Of a stretch of 64,000 nucleotides of DNA, positions 9,554 to 17,227 are shown in pieces. The stretch's first letter is position 1, and each line of letters starts with the position of its first letter. Origin of the DNA: JAKIYB01 sp964590255 (GTDB lineage Bacteria; Armatimonadota; Hebobacteria; CAIYQO01); contig CAZPYA010000014.1 of the NCBI GenBank assembly GCA_964590255.1, positions 5,044 through 69,043 of the forward strand, read 5' to 3'. A program made the translations under genes and the position numbers. The notes under the pieces are model-generated. The model was not told the DNA's origin. It did not search any database and saw nothing but the letters and a program-made list of their open reading frames with translations.

Positions 9554-10813
9554 TTACGACGACGATTTTCCGCCCCGCAGGCGCTCTCCCAGGCATGCCA
9601 GCCCGAGCTTGACGGCCAGTGGGAGGTTGCCTTTACGGAGGACGATGCGGCGGAAGGTGTCGCGGCCGGAGACGCAATCGAAGAGGATTTCGCGCAGCGC
9701 CGGGTCGTCGGCGGCGTGGCGGAGGACGGGCGTGAGGGAGAGGTGGTGGGCGGTGAGCCAGGCGAGGCCGCGGACCAGCTTGCCATAGGGGATGTCGCCG
9801 GTGATCTCGCGACAGCCGTCGCGGAAGGCCTGCAGCGCCTGCGCGGAGACGCCTGCTTCGAGCAGCGTACGCGCGGCGAGGATGCCGGTGAGGATGGCGG
9901 AGTTGATGCCCTTGCCTTTGAAGGGCCGCACCAAGCCGGCGGCGTCGCCGATGGTGACGTAGCGATCGCCGGTGATGCCCCGCGCCAGCCCCACCGGGAA
10001 CGCCCCCTTGTAATACCCCTCGACCGGCACGCTGTCCGGCAACAGGCGGCGGATTTCGGGCAGCGCGAGCAAGGCGTCCATGTCCCGCGTGCCGACATCG
10101 CGGCCGGCAGCGATGACGGTGATGTGGTTGCCTTTCGGGATGAGCGCGCCGAACTCCACCCGCGGCAGCGGTGGCAGGGTGATGTGGATATAGTCTTCCA
10201 GCAGGCGCGGAATGGCGTCCTGCTCCGGGTGGGGCGGGTGAATTTTGGTAATGACCGTCTGCAGCAGCGGCGGCGGACGGTAGGCCGTCTGCCGGGCGAG
10301 CGCGCCCGCAATGGCGTGGCCGGCGCCGAAGGCGCCCACCACCGCGGCGGCCTGATAGGTGCCCGCCCAAGTAAAGACCAGCACACCGTCTGAGTGGAAT
10401 TCCAGGTCGGTGGCACTGGTGGAGAGGATGCGCACGCCGCGTTCGCGCGCGCACTGCGCCAGGTAGGCGTCGAACTCGCACCGCCGCACCGCCAGCGACG
10501 CGCCGCCATATTCGTGGCCGTCCAATACCAAGCTCTCCACGCCGGCGTGCAGCACGTACCCCTGGATCTCGCGCTGGATGAGCGACGGCGGCAACTCGAT
10601 CTCCAACTCCTCGCGCAGGATCGCCTGCAGCGGCGGCGAGAGCACCCCCGCGCACTGGTTGTGGTCCACGTCGAAGCGCTTGGCTTCGAAGACCAGCACC
10701 TCGATACGGCGCCCCAGCCGCTCGGCATGGCGCCGCAGCGCCAGCGCGCAGGCGATGCCGCCCGGCCCACCGCCGAGAATGGCTACGGTCTGTCCATCGA
10801 GTAATGGTCCCAT
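9554..10813 (-). CDS. Geranylgeranyl reductase family flavoprotein (copy 1)
   Basis: A 419-residue FAD-dependent reductase of the geranylgeranyl reductase group, which saturates isoprenoid double bonds in lipids, quinones or chlorophyll side chains. Seen: FAD-binding AILGGGPGGIACA at residues 11-23, CAGVLSP at 54-60 (the conserved Cys-Gly-x-x-x-Pro element) and a second FAD motif IGDAAGLVRPFKGKGINSA in the C-terminal third. The start is the ATG at 10813; upstream in-frame codons run through a family A repeat and would add an artefactual RFGEGAGGRG-type stretch. It lies just downstream of, and in the same direction as, a second diverged copy, and is convergent with the GT2 gene. The substrate cannot be told. 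Confidence 0.84.
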   Translation of the reverse strand: MGPLLDGQTVAILGGGPGGIACALALRRHAERLGRRIEVLVFEAKRFDVDHNQCAGVLSPPLQAILREELEIELPPSLIQREIQGYVLHAGVESLVLDGHEYGGASLAVRRCEFDAYLAQCARERGVRILSTSATDLEFHSDGVLVFTWAGTYQAAAVVGAFGAGHAIAGALARQTAYRPPPLLQTVITKIHPPHPEQDAIPRLLEDYIHITLPPLPRVEFGALIPKGNHITVIAAGRDVGTRDMDALLALPEIRRLLPDSVPVEGYYKGAFPVGLARGITGDRYVTIGDAAGLVRPFKGKGINSAILTGILAARTLLEAGVSAQALQAFRDGCREITGDIPYGKLVRGLAWLTAHHLSLTPVLRHAADDPALREILFDCVSGRDTFRRIVLRKGNLPLAVKLGLACLGERLRGGKSSS

Positions 10814-10857
10814 ATGGGGGTGAGATTCGCCCACAGTGGGGGTGTCTCCTTTACCGG

Positions 10858-10913
10858 TTTGCCTAATCGGACCCCTCCCCCCTGCCCCCTCCCCGAACCG
10901 GGCGAGGGGGAGT
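10858..10913. repeat. Family A repeat overlapping the 3' end of a flavoprotein gene
   Basis: A full family A copy: starts TTTGCCTAATCGGACCCC and contains CCCCGAACCGGGCGAGGGG. The same unit, including the outer GTTTGCCTA, is found at 17466-17521 inside another gene. Here its minus strand supplies the last codons and the TAG stop (10863-10865) of the gene ending at 10863. Confidence 0.85.
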
Positions 10914-12224
10914 GGTCGTTGGTGCATGCGCACGCGTGAACAACATTCGCCACACCGCCCGCAGGGATTTCCAGCTCAGGGCTTCCAGGGCGATTTGCCG
11001 GTAGGGGGCGTCGCCGGTGAAGATGTGCCAGAGGGTGTGAACGTGCAGGCGGTCATAGGGTTCCAGTACCTGGGCCTCGCGGCGGAGCAGCCAGAGGGCG
11101 GCACGGGTGAGCGGGCGCAGGTGGGAGATGACATCGTTGAGCGCAAAGAGCAGGCGGCCCCAGGCATTATCGGCGCCATATTTCGCGTGGCAGGGGCGCA
11201 CGTAGCCCATGACCAGTTCGCGGCGGGTGAGCGTGCCGTTGAGGATCATCTCCGCAGCCAGCGAGGCGGTGAAGAAGGCGGACTCGATGCCGCCCTTCAG
11301 GTAGCGCGAGATGTGGGCATCGCCAATCATGATCAGCCGGTCGGCTACCGGGTTGCGCGCGGCGGTGACGGGCAGCTTGGGGTGGCAGTGGCAGAAATGC
11401 CGGGGCACTTGCCAGCCGGGCGGAAAGTAGGCCTGCACGGCGGAATGCTCCAGAAAGCGCTCGAGGTCGACGCGCTCGACGTGCTTACCGATGACGGTGG
11501 CCGTCACGTGGTGGCGCTTGGGCGTGAGCGCGCCGAAGCGAATGCCCGGCAGCGCCAGCGAGAAAATTTTGATCTCATCCTGATAGGTGGCGTCGATGAA
11601 CTCCGGCCGCAGGGGCAGCTCCGCCTGTGCCACATGGTAGGTTTCCGGACGACGATATCCGAAGCCCAGGCCCTCAAATTGCGCCATCAGCGCGCTGTTC
11701 ACCCCGCAGGCGCCCACCAGCACGTCCACTTCGTGCGTGAGCCCATCGGTGGTGGTCAGGCGGAAGGGGGCGTCCGGCGCGGCGGGTCGGGTGATGCCCT
11801 TCACGTGGTGGCGCACCAGGTGGGCGCCCAGCCCGGTGGCAGCCTGCAGCAGCAGGTTGTCGAAGCTTTGCGCGTCGTCGGGGGCGTCGCCGCGCGGGCC
11901 GGCGCTGCGGAAGACGGTACACAGCGTCACCTCCGCTTCCTTCGGCACGCGCATGCCGCCTACTGGAGTCTCGAAGTAATGACCGGATACATAACGCTGG
12001 ATGATGGCATCGATGGTGGCGGTATCCAGCCCGCCGAGGGCGTCAAAAAGTGCGGTGGGGATGACGCCGGCGCACATGTTGCACCCCTGCGGGCCGATGT
12101 TACTGAAGGACTTGCCGTCGAACAGCGAGACTTCCAGGGCGCGTCCGCGATCGCGCGCACCACGCAGCAGCGATAGCGCACAGATCGTTCCCGCCGGACC
12201 AGCCCCGATAATACCGACGCGCAT
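10863..12224 (-). CDS. Geranylgeranyl reductase family flavoprotein (copy 2)
   Basis: A 453-residue FAD-dependent reductase of the same group as its downstream neighbour but clearly diverged. Seen: FAD-binding VGIIGAGPAGTICA at residues 3-16, the conserved element GCNMCAGVIPTAL with C48 and C51, and MIGDAHISRYLKGGIESAFF as the second FAD contact. The start is the ATG at 12224; an upstream frame reaches further but has no family similarity. The last 15-18 residues (a PRPVRGGGRGEG-type tail) are encoded by a family A repeat, which also gives the stop, so the native C-terminus may be shorter in relatives. A TGG-TATAAT extended -10 lies about 47 nt upstream. Role inferred as lipid or quinone isoprenoid reduction. 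Confidence 0.82.
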   Translation of the reverse strand: MRVGIIGAGPAGTICALSLLRGARDRGRALEVSLFDGKSFSNIGPQGCNMCAGVIPTALFDALGGLDTATIDAIIQRYVSGHYFETPVGGMRVPKEAEVTLCTVFRSAGPRGDAPDDAQSFDNLLLQAATGLGAHLVRHHVKGITRPAAPDAPFRLTTTDGLTHEVDVLVGACGVNSALMAQFEGLGFGYRRPETYHVAQAELPLRPEFIDATYQDEIKIFSLALPGIRFGALTPKRHHVTATVIGKHVERVDLERFLEHSAVQAYFPPGWQVPRHFCHCHPKLPVTAARNPVADRLIMIGDAHISRYLKGGIESAFFTASLAAEMILNGTLTRRELVMGYVRPCHAKYGADNAWGRLLFALNDVISHLRPLTRAALWLLRREAQVLEPYDRLHVHTLWHIFTGDAPYRQIALEALSWKSLRAVWRMLFTRAHAPTTTPPRPVRGGGRGEGSD

Positions 12225-12270
12225 GGGCGACCACCCCACCGCACATCCTGAGGACGGATGTCCGTAGGCT

Positions 12271-12279
12271 ATTATACCA
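12271..12279 (-). promoter_or_regulatory. Extended -10 promoter element
   Basis: Read on the minus strand, TGGTATAAT is a perfect -10 hexamer with the TGn extension. It lies about 47 nt before the start of the flavoprotein gene at 12224. No good -35 is visible at 17 nt, which is normal for extended -10 promoters. Confidence 0.5.
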
Positions 12280-12321
12280 CGCCAGCGACGTATTGCCTTG
12301 TATGCTGATAAAGAATTGTGA

Positions 12322-13473
12322 TTATTGGCGTAGCGCCGGCTCTGCCAGCACCGCCTCGCGGCCGAGCACCTCGCGGTGCAGGCGTCGCCAGAGGGGCAGG
12401 TCATCTTCCATGACGTTCAGTTCCAGCGGCTGGTCGGGCGGGACGACGGTGAGGACGTGGCGCAGGTAGGTTTCCGTATCCGGCCACAGGTACTCCTCGT
12501 GCACGTCGCAACTGCCGTAGATGGAGAGCAGCTTCCGCCCCCCGGCCAGCCGGCAGAGCGTGGGCACGTCGTTTTCCTTCGTCGGGCCATTCATGGCGCG
12601 CAGCCAGGGGTTGTCCAGGTCGATGGGGATGGTGCGCTCCCAACTACCGCAGGAATGGATGCAGAAGTCGCCCAGCGCCTCGCCGATGCGGAGCAGATAT
12701 GGCGCCTCGAATTCGGCGTAAATCTCCGCGGAAACGAGAGAACGCACCTCGGAGCAGATACCGAGGCCGCCGCGGGCGCAGTCGAGGTGGATATTATATA
12801 ACATGCCGCCCGCCGCCTCAGCTATTGCCCGCTGCATGGCGATGATGGCGTCGGTCAGTTTCCCCAGCAGGCGGTGCACCGTCTCCGGCTCGGTATAGAC
12901 CCACTCCAGCAGCGTGGTGGAGCCGAGGAGGTAATTGGCGGTGTCCAGCGGGCTGGTCATCACCGGCCCACGGAAAGGCAGCGCGCCGCCGGTGGCTGCG
13001 CGGGCGTAGCGCAGCCACTCCACAGCTCGCCAGTACAGGCTCGTCTCCAGCGGACGGCATTGCACGTCATCGATGATGGCGGGATCGGCGGGCAGCGGGA
13101 AGGGGAAGAAGTTGCCGTCATGCTGCTCCTCCACCCGCGCGCCGAAGAGATCGGCGAAGCCCTGGCTCTGCCCATGCACCCAGCGCGGCACGTCCAGCGC
13201 CGGCGCGTAGTCGCCGGGCATCAACCGCCGCGCGGCGACGTAGTAGAGGGTATTCAACAGCTCCTCGCGCCAGCGCTCGGTATATCCTGCCGGTTTCGCG
13301 GCATCCTCGTCCAGCGCGAAGGTGAACGCCTCACGCGCCCGCGCACATGTCGCAGCGTTCGGCCGCACGTCCACCGCGATGCGCCCGATGGACTCGGCGC
13401 GCCAGAGGGCGTCCCAGAGGGATTGCTGGGCGGGGGTGGCGATGATGAGATCGGTGAAGGTGAGGGTGCGCAT
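12322..13473 (-). CDS. URO-D-fold protein, MtaA/CmuA-like (Zn motif kept)
   Basis: A 383-residue protein of the uroporphyrinogen decarboxylase superfamily. Family members are either HemE or zinc-dependent methyltransferases that work with corrinoid proteins (MtaA, MtbA, CmuA). Seen here: H273-S-C275-G and C322 in YGSCDVHEEY, which fits the His-x-Cys...Cys zinc site of the methyltransferases. The HemE arginine-rich N-terminal signature is absent, and no other haem genes are nearby. The start ATG at 13473 has AAGGAG at 9 nt. It stands alone, between a flavoprotein gene and the cellobiose phosphorylase gene, all on one strand. Methyl transfer is inferred from the motif; the substrate is unknown. 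Confidence 0.75.
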   Translation of the reverse strand: MRTLTFTDLIIATPAQQSLWDALWRAESIGRIAVDVRPNAATCARAREAFTFALDEDAAKPAGYTERWREELLNTLYYVAARRLMPGDYAPALDVPRWVHGQSQGFADLFGARVEEQHDGNFFPFPLPADPAIIDDVQCRPLETSLYWRAVEWLRYARAATGGALPFRGPVMTSPLDTANYLLGSTTLLEWVYTEPETVHRLLGKLTDAIIAMQRAIAEAAGGMLYNIHLDCARGGLGICSEVRSLVSAEIYAEFEAPYLLRIGEALGDFCIHSCGSWERTIPIDLDNPWLRAMNGPTKENDVPTLCRLAGGRKLLSIYGSCDVHEEYLWPDTETYLRHVLTVVPPDQPLELNVMEDDLPLWRRLHREVLGREAVLAEPALRQ

Positions 13474-13596
13474 ATGAAGGAACTCCTTGATATGTGCTAT
13501 CCCCCCACCGAGTGGGTTGTCGATGGGGGGATTTGCGTTTATCGCAGCGTACCACGGGTTCCGCTACGCTTCACCCGCGGCTATTATCACGAGCCC

Positions 13597-16041
13597 CTAC
13601 GGGGCTAACGGCACGGTGAGCGGCATCACGCACTCGACTTCCACCACGGCGTCGGTTGGCGCGTAGGGGATGATGTCGCCGGCAATGGCCTGGCCGTTGA
13701 CGGTGAGCTGCGGGGCGGCGACGGCGGCCTGGGTGACGTGGATGCGGTAGGTGGCGCCACGGCAGACGCGGGTGATGGTCAACTCGGGCAGGTCGGCGGG
13801 GAGGCAAGGGCGGACGCGGAGGCCGGTCCACTCCGGCTTGACGCCGAGGAGGTGCTGGGTGACGGCGACGAAGTTCCACGACGCCGTGCCGGTGAGCCAG
13901 GAGTTCTTCGCCTCGCCGAAGCGCACGGCGTCTTTGCCGGCGACCATCTGCGCGTAGACGTAGGGCTCCAGCCGGTGGATTTCGCTGATGTCTTCCACGT
14001 AGGCGGGGCAGATCTGCCGGTAATATTCCCAGGCGTATTCGCCGCGGCCGATGACCGTCTCGGCGATGATGATCCACGGGTTGTTGTGGCAGAAGATGCC
14101 GGCGTTCTCCTTGTATCCCGGCGGATAAGAGGAGATTTCGCCCAGCTCCAGGTGATAATCGGAGTAGGCTGGGTTCTGCAGCACGATGCCGTATTTGGTG
14201 TTCAGCCGCTCGCGGACGGAGTCCAGCGCCTGCCGTGCCTGCCCCGTCTTGGCGCCGATGCCGGCCATCACGCAGTAGCCTTGCGGCTCGATGTAGATTT
14301 TGCCTTCCTCGTTCAGATCGCTGCCCACCGGGTTGCCGAAGAAGTCGTAGGCGCGGCGGAACCACTGGCCGTCCCAGCCGTGCTCCAGCACCACGTCGGT
14401 CATCGTCGCGACGTGCGCTTCGGCGGCTTGCGCTTCGTCCTCCCGCCCCTGGTGGCGGCAGAGCGCGGCGAAGTCCGGTCCGCAGGCGACGAAGAGACCG
14501 GCGATGAAGACGGACTCGGCGGTGCGGCCCTCGCGGTTGGCGCAGCACTGGAACGATTCGCCCGGCTGGTCAGAGAAACAGTTCAGGTTGAGGCAGTCGT
14601 TCCAGTCGGCGCGGCCGATGAGCGGCAAGCCGTGGGGCCCGAGGTTGTTCACCACATGGTAGAAGGACGCCTTGCAGTGCTCGAAGAGGCTGGCGACCTT
14701 GTCGGAGGAGTCGAAGGTGACCGGCTCGTCGAGGATGCTCCAGTCGCCCGTTTCCTTGATATACGCGGCCACGCCGACGATGAGCCACAGCGGGTCGTCG
14801 TTGAAGCCGCTGCCCATCATGGCGTTGCCTTTGCGGGTGAGCGTCTGGTACTGGTGCCAGTTGCCGCCGTCCTCGAACTGCGTACTGGCGATGTCGAGGA
14901 TGCGCTGGCGGGCGCGGGCGGGAATCTGGTGCACGAAACCGAGCAGGTCCTGGTTGGAGTCGCGGAAGCCCATGCCGCGGCCGATGCCCGACTCGAAGTA
15001 CGAAGCGCTGCGCGACATATTGAAGGTGACCATGCACTGATACGGATTCCAGATATTCACCATGCGGTTGAGCTTCGCGTCGCCGCTCTCGACGGCGTAG
15101 AGGCCGAGCAGGCCGTCCCACATCGCGCGCAGCGCGGCAAAGGCGGCGTCTACCTGCTCCACGGTGGCGAAGCGGTTCATCAGCGCATGGGCGCGGGTTT
15201 TATTGATGACGCCCGGCGACTCGAATTTTTGCTCGACCGGGTTCTCGACATAGCCGAGCACGAAGACCAGCTCGCGGCTCTCGCCGGGGGCGAGGCTGAT
15301 GTCCAACTGCTGCGCGGCGATGGGCGACCAGCCGCTGGCCACGGAGTTGCGGCAGGCGCCCGCCTGCACCGCCTGCGGCTCACCAGCGCCGTTATAGAGG
15401 CCGAGGAAGGTCTCGCGGTCGGTGTCGAAGCCGGCCACCGGGGCGTTCACGGTGTAGAAGGCGTAGTGGTCGCGGCGCTCGCGGTATTCCGTCTTGTGGT
15501 AAATCGTGCTCCCCTCGATCTCCACCTCGCCGATGGAGAAGTTGCGCTGGAAGTTGGCGCTGTCGTCCACGGCGTCCCACAGGCAGAACTCGAGGAAGGA
15601 AAAGAGACTGAAGGACTTCGCGGCGTCGCTCGTGTTGGTGAGCGTCACCCGATGAATCTCACACTGCTCGCTCAGTGGCACGAAGAAGAGGACGCTGGCC
15701 CGCAGGCCGTCCTTCTCGCCGGTGATGCGCGTGTAGCCCAGGCCGTGGCGGCACTCGTAGGCGTCCAATTCGGTTTTCGTGGGCATCCATCCGGGATTCC
15801 AAATCGTCTCGCCGTCGCGGATGTAAAAGTAGCGCCCGCCGGCGTCAGTGGGCACATTGTTGTAGCGATAACGGGTGAGGCGCCGCAGCCGGGCGTCACG
15901 ATAAAACGTGTAGCCGCCGGCGGTGTTGGAGATAAGCCCGAACAGCGCCTCGCAGCCCAGGTAGTTGATCCACGGATAGGGGGTGCGCGGGGTGGTGATC
16001 ACATACTCGCGCGCTTGATCGTCGAAATGACCGAATTGCAT
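13597..16041 (-). CDS. Cellobiose phosphorylase (GH94)
   Basis: An 814-residue GH94 enzyme, full length for cellobiose phosphorylases, which split cellobiose with phosphate to glucose 1-phosphate and glucose in the cytoplasm. Seen: the N-terminal beta-sandwich domain beginning FGHFDDQAREYVITTPRTPY, the catalytic (alpha/alpha)6 domain with GMGFRDSNQDLLGFVHQIP near residue 356 and GRADWNDCLNLNCFS near 476-490, which holds the predicted general-acid aspartate. The close match to cellobiose phosphorylases rather than cellodextrin or chitobiose enzymes makes the substrate fairly likely. No signal peptide. It lies upstream of the URO-D gene on the same strand, with a 123-nt gap, so they may not be one operon. 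Confidence 0.88.
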   Translation of the reverse strand: MQFGHFDDQAREYVITTPRTPYPWINYLGCEALFGLISNTAGGYTFYRDARLRRLTRYRYNNVPTDAGGRYFYIRDGETIWNPGWMPTKTELDAYECRHGLGYTRITGEKDGLRASVLFFVPLSEQCEIHRVTLTNTSDAAKSFSLFSFLEFCLWDAVDDSANFQRNFSIGEVEIEGSTIYHKTEYRERRDHYAFYTVNAPVAGFDTDRETFLGLYNGAGEPQAVQAGACRNSVASGWSPIAAQQLDISLAPGESRELVFVLGYVENPVEQKFESPGVINKTRAHALMNRFATVEQVDAAFAALRAMWDGLLGLYAVESGDAKLNRMVNIWNPYQCMVTFNMSRSASYFESGIGRGMGFRDSNQDLLGFVHQIPARARQRILDIASTQFEDGGNWHQYQTLTRKGNAMMGSGFNDDPLWLIVGVAAYIKETGDWSILDEPVTFDSSDKVASLFEHCKASFYHVVNNLGPHGLPLIGRADWNDCLNLNCFSDQPGESFQCCANREGRTAESVFIAGLFVACGPDFAALCRHQGREDEAQAAEAHVATMTDVVLEHGWDGQWFRRAYDFFGNPVGSDLNEEGKIYIEPQGYCVMAGIGAKTGQARQALDSVRERLNTKYGIVLQNPAYSDYHLELGEISSYPPGYKENAGIFCHNNPWIIIAETVIGRGEYAWEYYRQICPAYVEDISEIHRLEPYVYAQMVAGKDAVRFGEAKNSWLTGTASWNFVAVTQHLLGVKPEWTGLRVRPCLPADLPELTITRVCRGATYRIHVTQAAVAAPQLTVNGQAIAGDIIPYAPTDAVVEVECVMPLTVPLAP

Positions 16042-16114
16042 GGATGGCCTCCAGATGGGGATGAGGGATTATTCGCCGAAGGAATGGGATTTCCTGCCAG
16101 CCCCCGTTCTCTTA

Positions 16115-16300
16115 CTCGTACTCGTGCTCGTGCTCGTACTATTCGACCTGAGAAGTTATACGAGGATCGTTGCGCGCTCCCGCGCGCGCCCTCATCCCCA
16201 ACCCTTCTCCCAATCCTGGGAGAAGGGGGTACCGGAGAGGATTAATACACCGCATTACTACTTTAGTGATGTAGTACTCGTACTCGAACAGATCGATTAT
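16115..16300. repeat. TCGTACTCGTGC-type tract and family E repeat
   Basis: Part of the 645-base gap 16042-16686, which has no gene. At 16110-16145 there is a tract of 6-base units (ACTCGT/GCTCGT). At 16169-16228 lies a family E copy: GCGCGCTCCCGCGCGCGCCC followed by a hairpin CTTCTCCCAATCCTGGGAGAAG. The same family E unit recurs at 19317-19375. A shorter TACTCGTACTCG piece is at 16275-16290. Confidence 0.7.
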
Positions 16301-16324
16301 TTTATACCAGCGGTGCTGGGGGCG

Positions 16325-16413
16325 GAAAAATGGTGACAGTCACGAATTACGGACGAGTGCCGACATACTTACCTGGGCTGGATACGCGTAATTCGTCACA
16401 GTCACCATTTTTC
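16325..16413. repeat. 89-bp inverted-repeat element with 27-bp arms
   Basis: The left arm, 16325-16351, begins GAAAAATGGTGACAGTCACG; the right arm, 16387-16413, is its reverse complement with 2 mismatches in 27. The arms enclose 35 nt. Each arm itself contains GTGACNGTNAC, a small palindrome. A solo arm-like piece lies at 49834-49853. This looks like a non-autonomous element; similar GTGAC...GTCAC ends flank REP-associated tyrosine transposases in other genomes (from memory, not checked). Confidence 0.75.
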
Positions 16414-16460
16414 TAGTATGTGGATAGCCTGGAGGACGAGACGCTGTCGAGGCGCAACAG

Positions 16461-16612
16461 TGTGCCTACTCGGCCCCCACCCCTGGCCCCTCCCCCGCTC
16501 CGCTGCGCTGCGCAAGGGAGGGGAATGCGGAAATGACGTCACGCTTGTGAATACTCCCTTCCCTTGCGCAGCGACAGCGGAGCGGGGGGAGGGTCGGGGA
16601 GGGGGGCCGACA
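16461..16612. repeat. Head-to-head pair of family B repeats
   Basis: The left copy, 16461-16527, starts TGTGCCTACTCGGCCCCC and ends near GCGCTGCGCAAGGGAGGGG. The right copy, 16556-16612, is inverted (CCCTTGCGCAGCGACAGCGG ... GGGGGGCCGA). They are about 28 nt apart, giving a large potential stem-loop about 75 nt before the GNAT gene. Confidence 0.75.
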
Positions 16613-16686
16613 ACGCAATCCGGCATCACACACATTTCCGCCCAGCGTTTGTCTAATGAGACAAGGCTTTTTCGCGCGCGTACAGA

Positions 16687-17226
16687 ATGAAGATTGGCAT
16701 GGAGACCGAGGTGGCAGCGATCACAATTCGGGAGGCGGTGGCGGTGGATGCGGAGCGGCTGCTGGCGTATATGCGCCGGCTGCTGTCGGAGCCGGAGATC
16801 GACTTCATCATCTCCGTGGGCGAATTCACCGTGTCGGTGGAGCAGGAACGGCAGCTCATCGAGCGCTATGCCATGATGGAGAACAGCGTCTTCCTGCTGG
16901 CGGAACAGGCTGGGAGCATCGTCGGGGTGCTGCATTGCCAGGGTGGCGGGCTGGCGGCGACGCGCCATACCACGCGCATGGCGATTTCGGTGCGGCCGGA
17001 CATGCGCGACCGGGGCATCGGCTCGAAGCTGATGGCCGCCTGCGTCGCATGGGCGCGCTCGGTAGACATCATGCGGCTGGAGTTGGAAGTCTTCGCCCGC
17101 AACGCCCGCGCGGTCCACCTCTACGAGAAATTCGGCTTCCAGCACGAGGGCAATAGGCGGAAGGCCGTGCACCGGTACGGGCAGTACCACGATCTGCTGA
17201 TGATGGCGATCATCCTGGGGGAATAA
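16687..17226 (+). CDS. GNAT family N-acetyltransferase
   Basis: A 179-residue acetyltransferase of the GCN5 fold. Seen: the acetyl-CoA-binding motif A at MAISVRPDMRDRGIGSKLMA (R-x-x-G-x-G pattern) near residue 103, and motif B with LELEVFARNARAVHLYEKFG near 130. The C-terminal YEKFGFQHEG is typical of RimI/YhhY-like enzymes acting on amines or amino acids. The ATG at 16687 is taken as the start; a second in-frame ATG is at 16699. The stop is 1 nt from the start of the beta-ketoacyl synthase gene, so they are probably co-transcribed. The acceptor is unknown. Confidence 0.82.
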   Translation: MKIGMETEVAAITIREAVAVDAERLLAYMRRLLSEPEIDFIISVGEFTVSVEQERQLIERYAMMENSVFLLAEQAGSIVGVLHCQGGGLAATRHTTRMAISVRPDMRDRGIGSKLMAACVAWARSVDIMRLELEVFARNARAVHLYEKFGFQHEGNRRKAVHRYGQYHDLLMMAIILGE

Positions 17227-17227
17227 G

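Noticed and set aside
13738..16245. An 835-codon open frame on the plus strand
   Set aside because: It lies antisense to the cellobiose phosphorylase gene, which has clear motifs; the frame is a product of high GC at third positions and has no family-like blocks.
16325..16413. The inverted repeat as a simple terminator
   Set aside because: The 35-nt loop, the long arms and a solo arm elsewhere fit a mobile repeat better, and it is several hundred bases from the nearest gene end.
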